Origin: Arthrobacter rhizophilus
Lineage (GTDB): Bacteria; Actinomycetota; Actinomycetes; Actinomycetales; Micrococcaceae
NCBI RefSeq assembly: GCF_026241105.1
Contig: NZ_JAPFFT010000030.1
Coordinates: 1-43,017 of the forward strand
Direction of reading: 5' to 3'
DNA: 43,017 bases
The position numbers and the translations under genes are program-made. Positions 32,824-41,121 of the stretch are shown here, piece after piece. The notes beneath the pieces were generated by a model that saw nothing but the letters and a program-made list of their open reading frames with translations, had not been told where the DNA came from and ran no database searches. The number at the start of each line of letters is the position of its first letter. Within the stretch, counting starts at the first letter, position 1.

Positions 32824-33765
32824 TTAGTCCAGGTCCGTCTCGTTGCCCTTGAGGAACTTCATCTGGATGAAGGCCACCAGGGCGAGAATGATGAAGAGAA
32901 TCACGGACAGCGCCGAGGCGTAGCCGAAGTCGGACTCGCCGAAGGCCTTCTGGTAGATGTACATCTGGATGACGCGGGAGGCGTTGACCGGTCCACCGCC
33001 AGTGGTCACGGCGACCGTATCGAAGACTTGGAACGAACCGATGACGGTGACCACCAGGACCAGGACCAGCACGGGGCGCAGGAGCGGCATGGTGATGCTC
33101 CAGAACGTCCGGGTGGGAGAGGCTCCATCAAGGTTGGCTACCTCGTAGACGTGGTTGGGGATGGACTGCAGGCCGGCGAAGATCAGCAGGGCGGTGTAGC
33201 CCATGTGCCTCCAGACGTTGACGAAAGCGATGGTGGGAATGGCCCATTGCTCACTTCCGAAGAATGCGATGCGGGGGAGGCCCATCCAGCTGATGACCTC
33301 GTTGACGATGCCCAGTTGGTAGTCGAGCATCCAGAACCAGAGCAGGGCGACGATTACGTTGGCCACCAGGAACGGGAGCAGAAGCGCGCCGCGGATAAAC
33401 GTTGATTTGGCCACGCGGTGCATGAGCAGCGCGAGCCCGATAGCGATGACGGTCTGGAATCCGATGTTCAGCGCGACGTACTGGACCGTGACGGCCATCG
33501 CGTTCCAGAACAGATCGTCGCTGAATATTGCCGTGTAGTTCTTGATGCCGATCCAGGTGGGGTCGCCCAAGATGCTGTACTCGGTGAAGCTGAGGTAGAT
33601 GCCCCGGATGGTGGGGATCAGGAAGAAAACTACAAAACCGATCAACGCCGGGAAGATGAACAGAAGTGCGATCTTCAAGTCCCCGATCCGGCGAATGCTG
33701 AACCTGGACGGTTTGCCCGATTGGGGAGGTGCGGCGGGCTCCGCTTGTTTGGCAAGGGTGGTCAT
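32824..33765 (-). CDS. Sugar ABC transporter permease (MalF-type)
   Basis: 313 aa with six helices (first at about 32-52, IALLFIFPALIGFVVFFLIP). The EAA loop reads YEVANLDGASPTRTFWSITMPLLRP. First gene of the alpha-galactoside operon; ATG at 33765 has AAAGGG upstream. An extended frame to 33828 would cover the promoter and operator, so it is rejected. No ATPase gene is present in the operon. Confidence 0.93.
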   Translation of the reverse strand: MTTLAKQAEPAAPPQSGKPSRFSIRRIGDLKIALLFIFPALIGFVVFFLIPTIRGIYLSFTEYSILGDPTWIGIKNYTAIFSDDLFWNAMAVTVQYVALNIGFQTVIAIGLALLMHRVAKSTFIRGALLLPFLVANVIVALLWFWMLDYQLGIVNEVISWMGLPRIAFFGSEQWAIPTIAFVNVWRHMGYTALLIFAGLQSIPNHVYEVANLDGASPTRTFWSITMPLLRPVLVLVLVVTVIGSFQVFDTVAVTTGGGPVNASRVIQMYIYQKAFGESDFGYASALSVILFIILALVAFIQMKFLKGNETDLD

Positions 33766-33783
33766 CTTCGACCCTTTCCTGAC

Positions 33784-33799
33784 TGTGATGTGGGTTACA
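33784..33799. promoter_or_regulatory. Crp/GlxR-like site in the alpha-galactoside leader
   Basis: TGTGATGTGGGTTACA, one mismatch from TGTGA-N6-TCACA. It lies between the -10 (33809-33814) and the permease ATG (33765), where a bound protein would block rather than activate transcription from that promoter. Confidence 0.45.
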
Positions 33800-33808
33800 A
33801 CTGATGGA

Positions 33809-33838
33809 AATCTACACGAGTAGATCAAGGGGGGTCAA
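33809..33838 (-). promoter_or_regulatory. Alpha-galactoside operon promoter with LacI-type operator O1
   Basis: Minus strand: -35 TTGACC (33833-33838), 18-bp spacer, -10 TAGATT (33809-33814). ATCTACACGAGTAGAT (33810-33825), a near-perfect palindrome with the central CG typical of LacI-family operators, lies over the -10 and spacer. The LacI gene at 35207-36226 is the obvious candidate repressor. Confidence 0.7.
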
Positions 33839-33885
33839 GAGGTTTTGTTAAGTTTTGTTCGATTATTTTGGATTTATTGCGTTTT

Positions 33886-33901
33886 GTTGACTCGAGTAGA
33901 T
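33886..33901 (+). promoter_or_regulatory. LacI-type operator O2 for the oxidoreductase-LacI unit
   Basis: GTTGACTCGAGTAGAT shares the CGAGTAGAT half with O1 and is centred on CG. It overlaps a plus-strand -35-like TTGACT (33887-33892). The centres of O1 and O2 are 76 bp apart, which would allow looping. The -10 on this side is weak. Confidence 0.6.
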
Positions 33902-33990
33902 CGTAGTGATTCACTGGCCTGAGCCACTGTCGGAGATATCCGTTCCGGCGAGAGCACCCTGAAGCCACCCACATCATCGAAGGGCTAACA

Positions 33991-35193
33991 ATGACGTTTT
34001 CAATGGGAGTAGTAGGACTCGGCCAGTTTGGCGGGCAATTTGCCCACCTCTTCAAGCTCCACCCCGGGGTTTCCGCGGTCTACGCGGTGGATGAGCTACC
34101 CGAGCGGGCAGCCAAGGCTGTTGAACAGCTGGGCCTGGACGGAACAATGGACAGCTTCGATGAGCTGTTGGCCTCCGACGTCGATGCCGTCGCCATTTTC
34201 ACGCAGCGCTGGACTCATGGCCCGTTGGTGATCAAGGCGCTGCGCGCCGGAAAGCATGTCTACTCAGCCGTTCCCATGGCAATCTCCGAGGAGCAGATCG
34301 CCGGGATCATCGACGCTGTGCGCGAGACCAAGCTTGTCTATGCCATGGGCGAGACCAGCTACTACAACCCCGCCACGGTCTACGCCCGCAAGCAGCACGC
34401 CGCTGGCAAGTTCGGCCGCATCTTCTACACGGAGGGCGACTACGTCCACGACATGGACTTGGGCTTCTACGAGGCCTACCAGTACAGCGGCGGCGAAAAC
34501 TGGAAGGCAACCGCCAGCTACCCGCCCATGCTTTACCCCACACACGCCATCGGCGGCGTGCTGGGTGCCGTGCCTGGCCATGCGGTGAGCGTCAGCTGTA
34601 TCGGCGTCAAGGACGATCGGGGCGACGGGGTCTTCGACAAGGCAGTCAGCATGTTCGACAACGACTTCTCCAACGCGACGGCGCTCTTCGAAATGAACGA
34701 CGGCGGCGCTATGCGCACCAACGAGATGCGCCGCGTGGGTTATCCCTCGCACATCCGCGAGTCCCGGTTCCGTTTCTTCGGTACGGAGGCCAGTTTTGAG
34801 CAGTTGGCAACCACCACGCTGTGGCAGGACAAGGAAGGTGTGCTGGACGTCTCCGAGCAAGTGGAGACCAAGCCGAGCATGTCGGCCGACGACCCCTCCT
34901 TGGCGGACGTCGCCCCGGAGCTTCGCGGTGCCTTCATCTCCGGCCTCGCTCCCGTGCACGACGCCAGCCGGCTGCCTGCTGAATTCGATGGCGCCCCCAC
35001 CGGCCACGAAGGCAGCCACCAGTTCCTTGTGGACGATTTCGTTACCGCCGTGAACCAGGGAAGCCTTCCTCCGGTCAATGCCTGGGTGGCAGCCCGCTTC
35101 ACGCTTCCGGGAGTCGTGGCACACGAGTCTGCCCTCCGTGGCGGTGAGCGGCTCCCCATCCGCGATTTCGGGGATGCCCCGGAGGCTTTGTAG
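33991..35193 (+). CDS. Gfo/Idh/MocA-family oxidoreductase
   Basis: 400 aa. N-terminal Rossmann fold with GVVGLGQFGGQF (6-17) and the acidic end of strand 2 at VDELPER; the family strand-loop HVYSAVPMAIS corresponds to the usual EKP region, but with Ala-Val-Pro in place of Glu-Lys-Pro, so the usual catalytic Lys is absent there. The C-terminal substrate domain is full length. AAGGG lies eight bases upstream of the ATG. It is divergent from the alpha-galactoside operon, followed 13 bp later by the LacI gene, and shares the operator region, so it probably acts on a sugar or sugar acid in the same pathway. Confidence 0.88.
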   Translation: MTFSMGVVGLGQFGGQFAHLFKLHPGVSAVYAVDELPERAAKAVEQLGLDGTMDSFDELLASDVDAVAIFTQRWTHGPLVIKALRAGKHVYSAVPMAISEEQIAGIIDAVRETKLVYAMGETSYYNPATVYARKQHAAGKFGRIFYTEGDYVHDMDLGFYEAYQYSGGENWKATASYPPMLYPTHAIGGVLGAVPGHAVSVSCIGVKDDRGDGVFDKAVSMFDNDFSNATALFEMNDGGAMRTNEMRRVGYPSHIRESRFRFFGTEASFEQLATTTLWQDKEGVLDVSEQVETKPSMSADDPSLADVAPELRGAFISGLAPVHDASRLPAEFDGAPTGHEGSHQFLVDDFVTAVNQGSLPPVNAWVAARFTLPGVVAHESALRGGERLPIRDFGDAPEAL

Positions 35194-35206
35194 TTAGCAT
35201 GATCCA

Positions 35207-36226
35207 ATGACTACTTCGGCAGTGCACACCCCGCGCGGACCGGTGACGCGCAAAGACGTGGCCCGGTACGCCGGGGTGAGCACCGCCGTCGTGAGCTATG
35301 TGGTGAACGGCGGTCCCAAGAAGGTGGCGCCGGCCACGGAAGCCAAGGTCCAGGACGCCATCCGGATCCTGGGGTACCGGCCGAACGCCACCGCGCGTGC
35401 GCTCAAAATGGGTTCCAACCAAACTGTTGGTTTGGTGATTCCGGATTCCAGCAACCCGTTCTGGGCGCTGCTGGGGCACGCAGTCGAGGTGGCGGCCGGC
35501 GAGCGCGGATATGCGCTGTTATTGACGAATTCCGACAACAAACTGGACTCGGAACGCCGCCACATCCGCAACCTCGCCGCCCGGCAGGTTGATGGTGTGG
35601 TCCTGGCCAGCGTCATGTTTGAGCCAGACCTGCTGGAGCTTGTGGGAGCCGGAATCCGCTCGGTCCTGCTTAACCATGCCTCGGTCGCTCCCGGATTCAA
35701 CAGCGTGGGAGTGGACCTCGAGGCCGGTGCCCGGCTGGCCGTGGAACATTTGATCAGCCATGGTCACAAGAGCATCGGCCTTGCCATGGGAATCACGGCG
35801 GACAATGAGGCTGATGGGCGCGAGGCTGGTTGGCTGCGGGCTCTGCAAGCTGCGGGACTGCCTCCTGGACCCCTTGCCCGCGGTGGTTTCGACCGCCCCG
35901 GTGGCTACGCAGCCGGTCAGCGCCTCCTTGCCTCTCCCAAGCGTCCGACGGCGATCTTCGCCAGCTCCGATATGCAGGCAATCGGGGTTCTGCGGGCAAT
36001 CCGCGAGGCTGGTCTGTCGGTTCCGGAGGATATTGCCTTGGCGTCCTTTGACGGCTCGGTTGAGGCCGAGTACAGCTGGCCGGCGCTGACCACCGTGGAG
36101 CAGCCGGTGTGGGAGATGGCCGAGGCCGCTGTGTCCGCCCTGGTGGGTGAAGACCGCAACGAGCCCCCGCAGCACAGGGTCTTCCCGACCCAACTCCGCA
36201 TCCGGCAATCGTGCGGGTGCCCTTAG
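35207..36226 (+). CDS. LacI-family transcriptional regulator
   Basis: 339 aa. DNA-binding domain VTRKDVARYAGVSTAVVSYVVNG (13-35) with hinge helix NATARALKMGS, followed by a periplasmic-binding-protein-like effector domain starting TVGLVIPDSSNPFW. Ends with the common IRQSCGCP tail. Two CG-centred operators (33810 and 33886) in the divergent region upstream of its own operon make it the likely repressor of both the alpha-galactoside operon and itself. The ATG at 35207 has a weak ribosome-binding site. Confidence 0.93.
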   Translation: MTTSAVHTPRGPVTRKDVARYAGVSTAVVSYVVNGGPKKVAPATEAKVQDAIRILGYRPNATARALKMGSNQTVGLVIPDSSNPFWALLGHAVEVAAGERGYALLLTNSDNKLDSERRHIRNLAARQVDGVVLASVMFEPDLLELVGAGIRSVLLNHASVAPGFNSVGVDLEAGARLAVEHLISHGHKSIGLAMGITADNEADGREAGWLRALQAAGLPPGPLARGGFDRPGGYAAGQRLLASPKRPTAIFASSDMQAIGVLRAIREAGLSVPEDIALASFDGSVEAEYSWPALTTVEQPVWEMAEAAVSALVGEDRNEPPQHRVFPTQLRIRQSCGCP

Positions 36227-36269
36227 CGGTTCTTCCACCCAACTGGCAGCGCGCCCGGGCGGGCCGGTT

Positions 36270-37049
36270 CTAGGGCGTCGCGATCCTGAGTTTCCCAACG
36301 CCTTCGGCGAGGATGCGCCGGGCATCCTCGCCGAGATGCGAGTCCGTCACGAGCACATCGGCCTCTTCCAGCTGGGCAATCGAGGCGATGCCCACCGTTC
36401 CCCATTTGCTGTGGTCCGCCAAGACCACCACGTTGCGGGCCGCGCTGATGAAGGCCCGGTTGGTTTCGGCTTCCTGCAGGTTCGGAGTAGTGAATCCTGC
36501 GTCTGCGTCCATGCCGTGGACTCCCAGGAACAGCGTGTCCAGGTGCAGCTGCTTCAGGGCGGACGTGGCAATGGGACCCACCAAGGCGTCCGACGGCGTG
36601 CGCTCGCCACCCGTGACGATGACCGGGAAACCCTGGCGGGAACCTGACGCATTGTGAAAGAGATCCGCGATCCTCATGGAGTTCGTCACCACCGTGATCC
36701 GAGGGCCGTCCAAGAGTTCCTTGGCGAGCTCGTAGGTGGTGGTTCCTGCGCTCAGGCCCACGGCCATGCCTTCGTGGACGAGGGTGGCAGCCTCTACCGC
36801 GATCGCGTGCTTTTCCTCGATCAGCTGCGTGGACTTCAGCTCGAAGCCTGGCTCGTGGGTCCGCGCATCACCGGGTATCTTGGCCCCGCCATGGATACGC
36901 TCGACGAGCCCTGATTCCTCAAGCGACTCGATGTCGCGCCGAACGGTCATCGCGGAGACGCCCAGCTGTTGCGCGAGATCCGAGACACGGACAACCCGTT
37001 CGCGCTGGACGGCGTCGACGATGGCGGTGTGGCGCGCTGCCTGAAGCAT
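36270..37049 (-). CDS. DeoR-family transcriptional regulator
   Basis: 259 aa. N-terminal HTH RVSDLAQQLGVSAMTVRRDIESLEESGLVERIHGGA (about 21-56), the DeoR signature, then the sugar-phosphate sensor domain with VGLSAGTTTYELA, VVTNSMRIADLF, VIVTGGER and LFLGVHGMDADAGFTT. It is the last gene of the beta-galactoside operon, 29 bp after the GH42 gene, and is likely its autoregulated repressor responding to a phosphorylated sugar. It converges with the LacI gene. Confidence 0.93.
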   Translation of the reverse strand: MLQAARHTAIVDAVQRERVVRVSDLAQQLGVSAMTVRRDIESLEESGLVERIHGGAKIPGDARTHEPGFELKSTQLIEEKHAIAVEAATLVHEGMAVGLSAGTTTYELAKELLDGPRITVVTNSMRIADLFHNASGSRQGFPVIVTGGERTPSDALVGPIATSALKQLHLDTLFLGVHGMDADAGFTTPNLQEAETNRAFISAARNVVVLADHSKWGTVGIASIAQLEEADVLVTDSHLGEDARRILAEGVGKLRIATP

Positions 37050-37078
37050 CGGAGCCTTTCTGGAGTGACGGCAGGTGG

Positions 37079-39127
37079 TTAGGCGGGAGTGGCGACGACG
37101 GCGACGCCTCCGGCAGTAAGGATTAGCGTACCTCCGGTGGGGGCTCCGCTTAGGAGCTCGACGCCGTCGAGCGGCACATCCACGTCATGGGCGCTGTGGT
37201 TGATGACGAAAGTCCAGTCCTTGGTGCCGTTGCTTCGGCGGACGATTTCCACGTCTTCCGGAGGCGCAACGCCCAGGACCGGCTCCACCCCGGCGTCCGA
37301 GCAGAGGAGCTGGACCAGTTCAGCCAGCCCGGTGCGGCCCAGGCTGGTGGCGACGTAGTACGCGGCACCGCGTCCGCTCGCTCCCGCTCGGCGGGTGACC
37401 GCCGGAGAGCCTCCGACGCCGGATCGCCCCGCACCGCCGTCGAACGTGGCGAGAACCTCAGCGTCGGTCGCCTTTCCCAACTCGCTCCACAGCGTCCCGG
37501 AGCCGAACTGGCTCAAGCCCACGGTGTCTCCGGAACGCAGGGGGAAGAATTCCTCCATGCTCACGCCAAGCAGTTCGGAGAACGCTCCCGGGTAGCCGCC
37601 GCCATTGACCGGATCCATGCGGATGTGGTCGTTCTCGTCAACGATTCCGGAGAAATACGTGATCACCAGGGTTCCGCCGGCTTCGACGTACTTGTGGAGC
37701 TTTGCGGCGCCTTCATCCGTGACCAAATACAGCATGGGCGCGATCACCAGCTTGTAGCCGGAGAGGTCGTCGGTGCTTTGCCGAATGTCCGTAGTGATGC
37801 CGGCCCGGTAGAGGGCATCGTGCCAACGCCGCGTTTCGGGCACGTTCCGGGCATCCTCGCTGGGGTGCGAGTCCAGTTCGGTGCCCCAGCGGGCATCGGT
37901 GTCGTGGATGATGCAGGCCTCGGCCTGGACCGTGGAGCCGGCGACTTCTGAAATGCTCTCGAGCACGCGGCCCAGCTGCACCACTTCGCGCCACACCTTG
38001 CTGTCGCGGCCGGCGTGAGGGACGAGTCCGGAGTGGTACTTTTCGGCACCGGCCCGGGAGGCCCGCCATTGGAAGAACAACGCTCCATCGCTTCCCCGGG
38101 CCACGTGTTGCAGGGAGTTGCGCAACATTTCGCCCGGCACTTTGGCCACGTTTCGGGGTTGCCAGTTGACTGCCGAGGTGGAGTGTTCCATCAGTAGCCA
38201 CGGTTTGCCCTGAGCCCATCCGCGGGTGAGGTCCGCCGTCATGGCCAGTTCCTGGAAATTCCGTTCGTCGGCGGCAATCAGATAGTGGTCATTGGAGACG
38301 ACGTCCATGTGTCCGGACCAGCGCCAATAGTCCACCGGGGCGTTCAGGCCCATGTTGAAGCCCATGAAATTCGTGGTCACTGGATGCTCCGAATGTGCCC
38401 GGATGACGTCCGCCTCGGCCTTGAAGCATTCAAGAAGCGCATCGGAGGAGAACCGCGCGAAATCCAACTGTTGGGTGGGGTTCACCCAGGTTCCGGAGCG
38501 GCGCGGCGGCAGGATCTCGGCCCAGTCGTAGTAATGCTGTGACCAGAACGCCGTGCCCCATGCCTTGTTGAGCGCGTCAAGGCTGCCGTATCTGTCCTGG
38601 AGCCACTTCTGGAAGCCACGCTCCGCATGCGGACCGAAGTCCGGTTGGTTGTGGCAGCCATACTCATTGTGGACATGCCACATGACGACGGCGGGGTGCT
38701 CGGCGTAGCGCTGCACGATCGCCGTCGTCAGGGCTGCTGCCGCCCGGCGATAGTCCGGGGAGCACGCCGCGAAAGCCTGCCGCGAACCGTAGCTTTGCCG
38801 CACGCCGTCGGCATCGACGGGAAGCGAGTCAGGGTACTTGCGGCTGAACCAGGGCGGGGGAGAGGCGCTCGCGTTGGCGAGGTCCACGCTGATGCCGTTG
38901 GCGTGGAGCAACTCAAGGACCCTGTCCAGCCAGCCGAACTCGTAACGGCCTTCCTCGGGCTCGAGCAGGGCCCAGCTGAAGATCCCGACGCTCACCAGGT
39001 TCACCCCGGCTTCCTTCATGAGTGCGACGTCGTGTTTCCAGACTTCTTCGGGCCATTGCTCGGGGTTGTAGTCCCCGCCGAAGGCAATCCGTCCGCCCAG
39101 CTTGTCGACGATGTAATCCATGGCCAT
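37079..39127 (-). CDS. Beta-galactosidase, GH42
   Basis: 682 aa. TIM-barrel N-terminal half starting GGDYNPEQWPEEVW, with acid/base Glu155 in MWHVHNEYG and nucleophile Glu314 in LLMEHSTSAVNWQ. Trimerisation (about 400-610) and C-terminal beta domains follow. Cys122 is seen (AACSPDYRRA), but the other cysteines of the GH42 zinc cluster are not clustered with it. No signal peptide, so it hydrolyses beta-galactosides (galacto-oligosaccharides, lactose-like) inside the cell after ABC import. ATG at 39127 or the second ATG six bases on. The upstream permease gene ends six bases before the start. Confidence 0.95.
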   Translation of the reverse strand: MAMDYIVDKLGGRIAFGGDYNPEQWPEEVWKHDVALMKEAGVNLVSVGIFSWALLEPEEGRYEFGWLDRVLELLHANGISVDLANASASPPPWFSRKYPDSLPVDADGVRQSYGSRQAFAACSPDYRRAAAALTTAIVQRYAEHPAVVMWHVHNEYGCHNQPDFGPHAERGFQKWLQDRYGSLDALNKAWGTAFWSQHYYDWAEILPPRRSGTWVNPTQQLDFARFSSDALLECFKAEADVIRAHSEHPVTTNFMGFNMGLNAPVDYWRWSGHMDVVSNDHYLIAADERNFQELAMTADLTRGWAQGKPWLLMEHSTSAVNWQPRNVAKVPGEMLRNSLQHVARGSDGALFFQWRASRAGAEKYHSGLVPHAGRDSKVWREVVQLGRVLESISEVAGSTVQAEACIIHDTDARWGTELDSHPSEDARNVPETRRWHDALYRAGITTDIRQSTDDLSGYKLVIAPMLYLVTDEGAAKLHKYVEAGGTLVITYFSGIVDENDHIRMDPVNGGGYPGAFSELLGVSMEEFFPLRSGDTVGLSQFGSGTLWSELGKATDAEVLATFDGGAGRSGVGGSPAVTRRAGASGRGAAYYVATSLGRTGLAELVQLLCSDAGVEPVLGVAPPEDVEIVRRSNGTKDWTFVINHSAHDVDVPLDGVELLSGAPTGGTLILTAGGVAVVATPA

Positions 39128-39133
39128 GCGTTT

Positions 39134-40045
39134 TTATCCTTTGCTGGAACCGAGCGTGAGGCCGGCTACGAATTGGCGCTGCAGCGCGAGGTAGATGATC
39201 AGAGTGGGTATCAGGGTGATCATGGCGCCCGCGGCAATCAGGTTGTAATTGCTGAGGAACTGGCCCTGGAGGTTGTTGATGGCCGTGGTGATGGGCAAAC
39301 GGTCGCCACTTTGGATGAAGAGCAACGGCCAGAAGAAATCGTTGTAGATGAAGATGACTTCCAGCGTGCCGAGCGCTGCGAGGGCAGGCCGACACAACGG
39401 CAGGATGATGTTCCAGTACTGCCGCCAGATTCCGGCCCCGTCCACCAATGCGGCCTCTGTGAGGTCGGACGAGAGGGCCTTCATGTAGTTGGAAAGCACG
39501 AAGGTGCAGAAACCGATCTGGAAGGCCGTGTCCACGGCGATCACGGATATGTAGGTGTTGAGCAGGTTGCCGGAATCGCTGAAGGAGTACGGCAGCGAGA
39601 GGTGCTTGAACATTTCGAACAACGGGGCCGCGAGGACTTGCGGTGGCAGGAGGTTGCCCGCCGTGAACATGATCAGCAGCGTGATGTTGAATTTCCAGTT
39701 CACCCTGGAGACGGCGAAAGCCATCATCGAGGCAAAGAACAGCGTCAATAGCACCGCGGGGGCCGTGATGAGCAGGGAGTTCAAGAGATACTTCGAGAAT
39801 CCGCCTTGAGTCCAAGCTTGGATGAAGTTGTCGAAGCTGAAGCTGCCGCCAAAACTGAAGTAGCCGTACTTGTCCGTGTCGGCTTTGGGGCGCAAGGCCG
39901 TGTACAGGGACCAGCCCAGCGGTATCAGCCACATCACTGCCATGACGGTCAGGAAGATATGGGTCCCGTAGTGGCGCTTGCCGGAGTTCCGGGATACGGC
40001 CGCGGCTCCTGCTGTGCTTGGGATGGGGTTGGCGAGGGTGCTCAT
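39134..40045 (-). CDS. Sugar ABC transporter permease (MalG-type)
   Basis: 303 aa, six helices, EAA loop LTEAALVDGAGIWRQYWNIILPLCRPALAAL, C-terminal LALQRQFVAGLTLGSSKG typical of CUT1 MalG-like permeases. The ATG overlaps the stop of the MalF-type gene by four bases. Beta-galactoside operon; no ATPase gene follows, as GH42 comes next. Confidence 0.93.
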   Translation of the reverse strand: MSTLANPIPSTAGAAAVSRNSGKRHYGTHIFLTVMAVMWLIPLGWSLYTALRPKADTDKYGYFSFGGSFSFDNFIQAWTQGGFSKYLLNSLLITAPAVLLTLFFASMMAFAVSRVNWKFNITLLIMFTAGNLLPPQVLAAPLFEMFKHLSLPYSFSDSGNLLNTYISVIAVDTAFQIGFCTFVLSNYMKALSSDLTEAALVDGAGIWRQYWNIILPLCRPALAALGTLEVIFIYNDFFWPLLFIQSGDRLPITTAINNLQGQFLSNYNLIAAGAMITLIPTLIIYLALQRQFVAGLTLGSSKG

Positions 40046-41046
40046 GCCTTGCTCTCCTTGCCGAAGGTGCGGATGAGGTAGAAGACGATGGGGATCAGTG
40101 AAATAACCAGGAGGATGACCGCGAGGGCCGAGCCGACGCCGATTACCTGGCCTTCACCGACGAGGTTCTGGATCACCAGGGCGCTGATCAATTCAAGGCC
40201 GTTGGTTCCTCGGTTGATGATGTACACGATGTCGAAGGCACGCAGCGACTCGATGATGGTGATCACCACGATCACGATGTTCACCGGCCGCATGGCCGGG
40301 AAGACCACGCGGAAGAACGTCTGCACGGCGTTGGCGCCGTCAATCGACGCCGCTTCCCGCAGGGTCGGGTCCACACCCTTGAGCCCGGCCAAGTACAGGA
40401 GCATGACGTAGCCGGCATGGCGCCACGTAGCTGCAACCATGGCTGCCCAGATATTGACGTTGGAGTCTCCAAACCAGTCCACGGCCCGCGGAGTGCCGGC
40501 CGTGCCGAGCAGGTAGTTAAGCAAGCCGCTGTCGCGGTTATAGAACAGTTGCCAGATCACGCCGATGAGGGCTAAGGACAGCATGACGGGCGTGAAGAAG
40601 ATGCTCTGGTAGATCTTGCTGCCGCGGATTTTCTGGTCCAGAAGCACGGCCAGCAGCAGGCCTAGGGGTGTCGCGATGAGGGCTAGGAACGCGAGCCACA
40701 GGATGTTGTGCTGCATGGCAGGCCAGAACGGGGGATAGTCCTGGACTACGAAGCGATAGTTGTCCGTCCCGGCTGGCTTGATGTCCTTGAGGTCCAGGCC
40801 ATTCCAGCGGGTGAAGCTCAGCGCGATGGAGAAGAGCGTGGGCAGCCAGACCAGCAGCAGTTGGATCAGGGTAGGCAAACCCACCATGACCGCGAGGACC
40901 AACTTGTCACGCCGGGTGAGGCGTCGGACTTTGCGTGCTTTGCCCGGCCGCCTGCCGGCGCCGGGGCGACCCCTGCCGGCCGTGGTTCGCCCGGCAGCGC
41001 CGGGCTCGCTGTCCGGTGCGGCCGGTTTTTCGGCGGTAGTACTCAT
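40042..41046 (-). CDS. Sugar ABC transporter permease (MalF-type)
   Basis: 334 aa. A long basic, Gly/Ala/Arg-rich N-terminus (about 1-48) precedes the first helix (LVLAVMVGLPTLIQLLLVWL). EAA loop LREAASIDGANAVQTFFRVVFPAMRPVNI. The ATG at 41046 has AAGGAA upstream; an earlier in-frame start at 41067 is less likely. It follows the binding-protein gene after a hairpin. Confidence 0.92.
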   Translation of the reverse strand: MSTTAEKPAAPDSEPGAAGRTTAGRGRPGAGRRPGKARKVRRLTRRDKLVLAVMVGLPTLIQLLLVWLPTLFSIALSFTRWNGLDLKDIKPAGTDNYRFVVQDYPPFWPAMQHNILWLAFLALIATPLGLLLAVLLDQKIRGSKIYQSIFFTPVMLSLALIGVIWQLFYNRDSGLLNYLLGTAGTPRAVDWFGDSNVNIWAAMVAATWRHAGYVMLLYLAGLKGVDPTLREAASIDGANAVQTFFRVVFPAMRPVNIVIVVITIIESLRAFDIVYIINRGTNGLELISALVIQNLVGEGQVIGVGSALAVILLVISLIPIVFYLIRTFGKESKA

Positions 41047-41076
41047 GGGGATTCCTTCAGTTTGCAAAAGGTGGCC

Positions 41077-41106
41077 CGACGACGGCGGGCGGAACCGCCG
41101 TCGTCG
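41077..41106 (-). terminator. Intra-operon hairpin after the second binding-protein gene
   Basis: Perfect 12-bp stem CGACGACGGCGG (41077-41088 with 41095-41106), 6-nt loop GCGGAA, located 16 bases after the SBP stop and 31 bases before the MalF-type ATG. Same position relative to the binding-protein gene as the hairpin at 30391-30436. Confidence 0.7.
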
Positions 41107-41121
41107 TTCCTGTCACGGCAA

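Noticed and set aside
31693..33405. 570-codon plus-strand frame opposite the sugar permeases
   Set aside because: Composition typical of the antisense of hydrophobic helices (Glu/Asp/Gly/His-rich), no domain, and it spans two well-defined permease genes.
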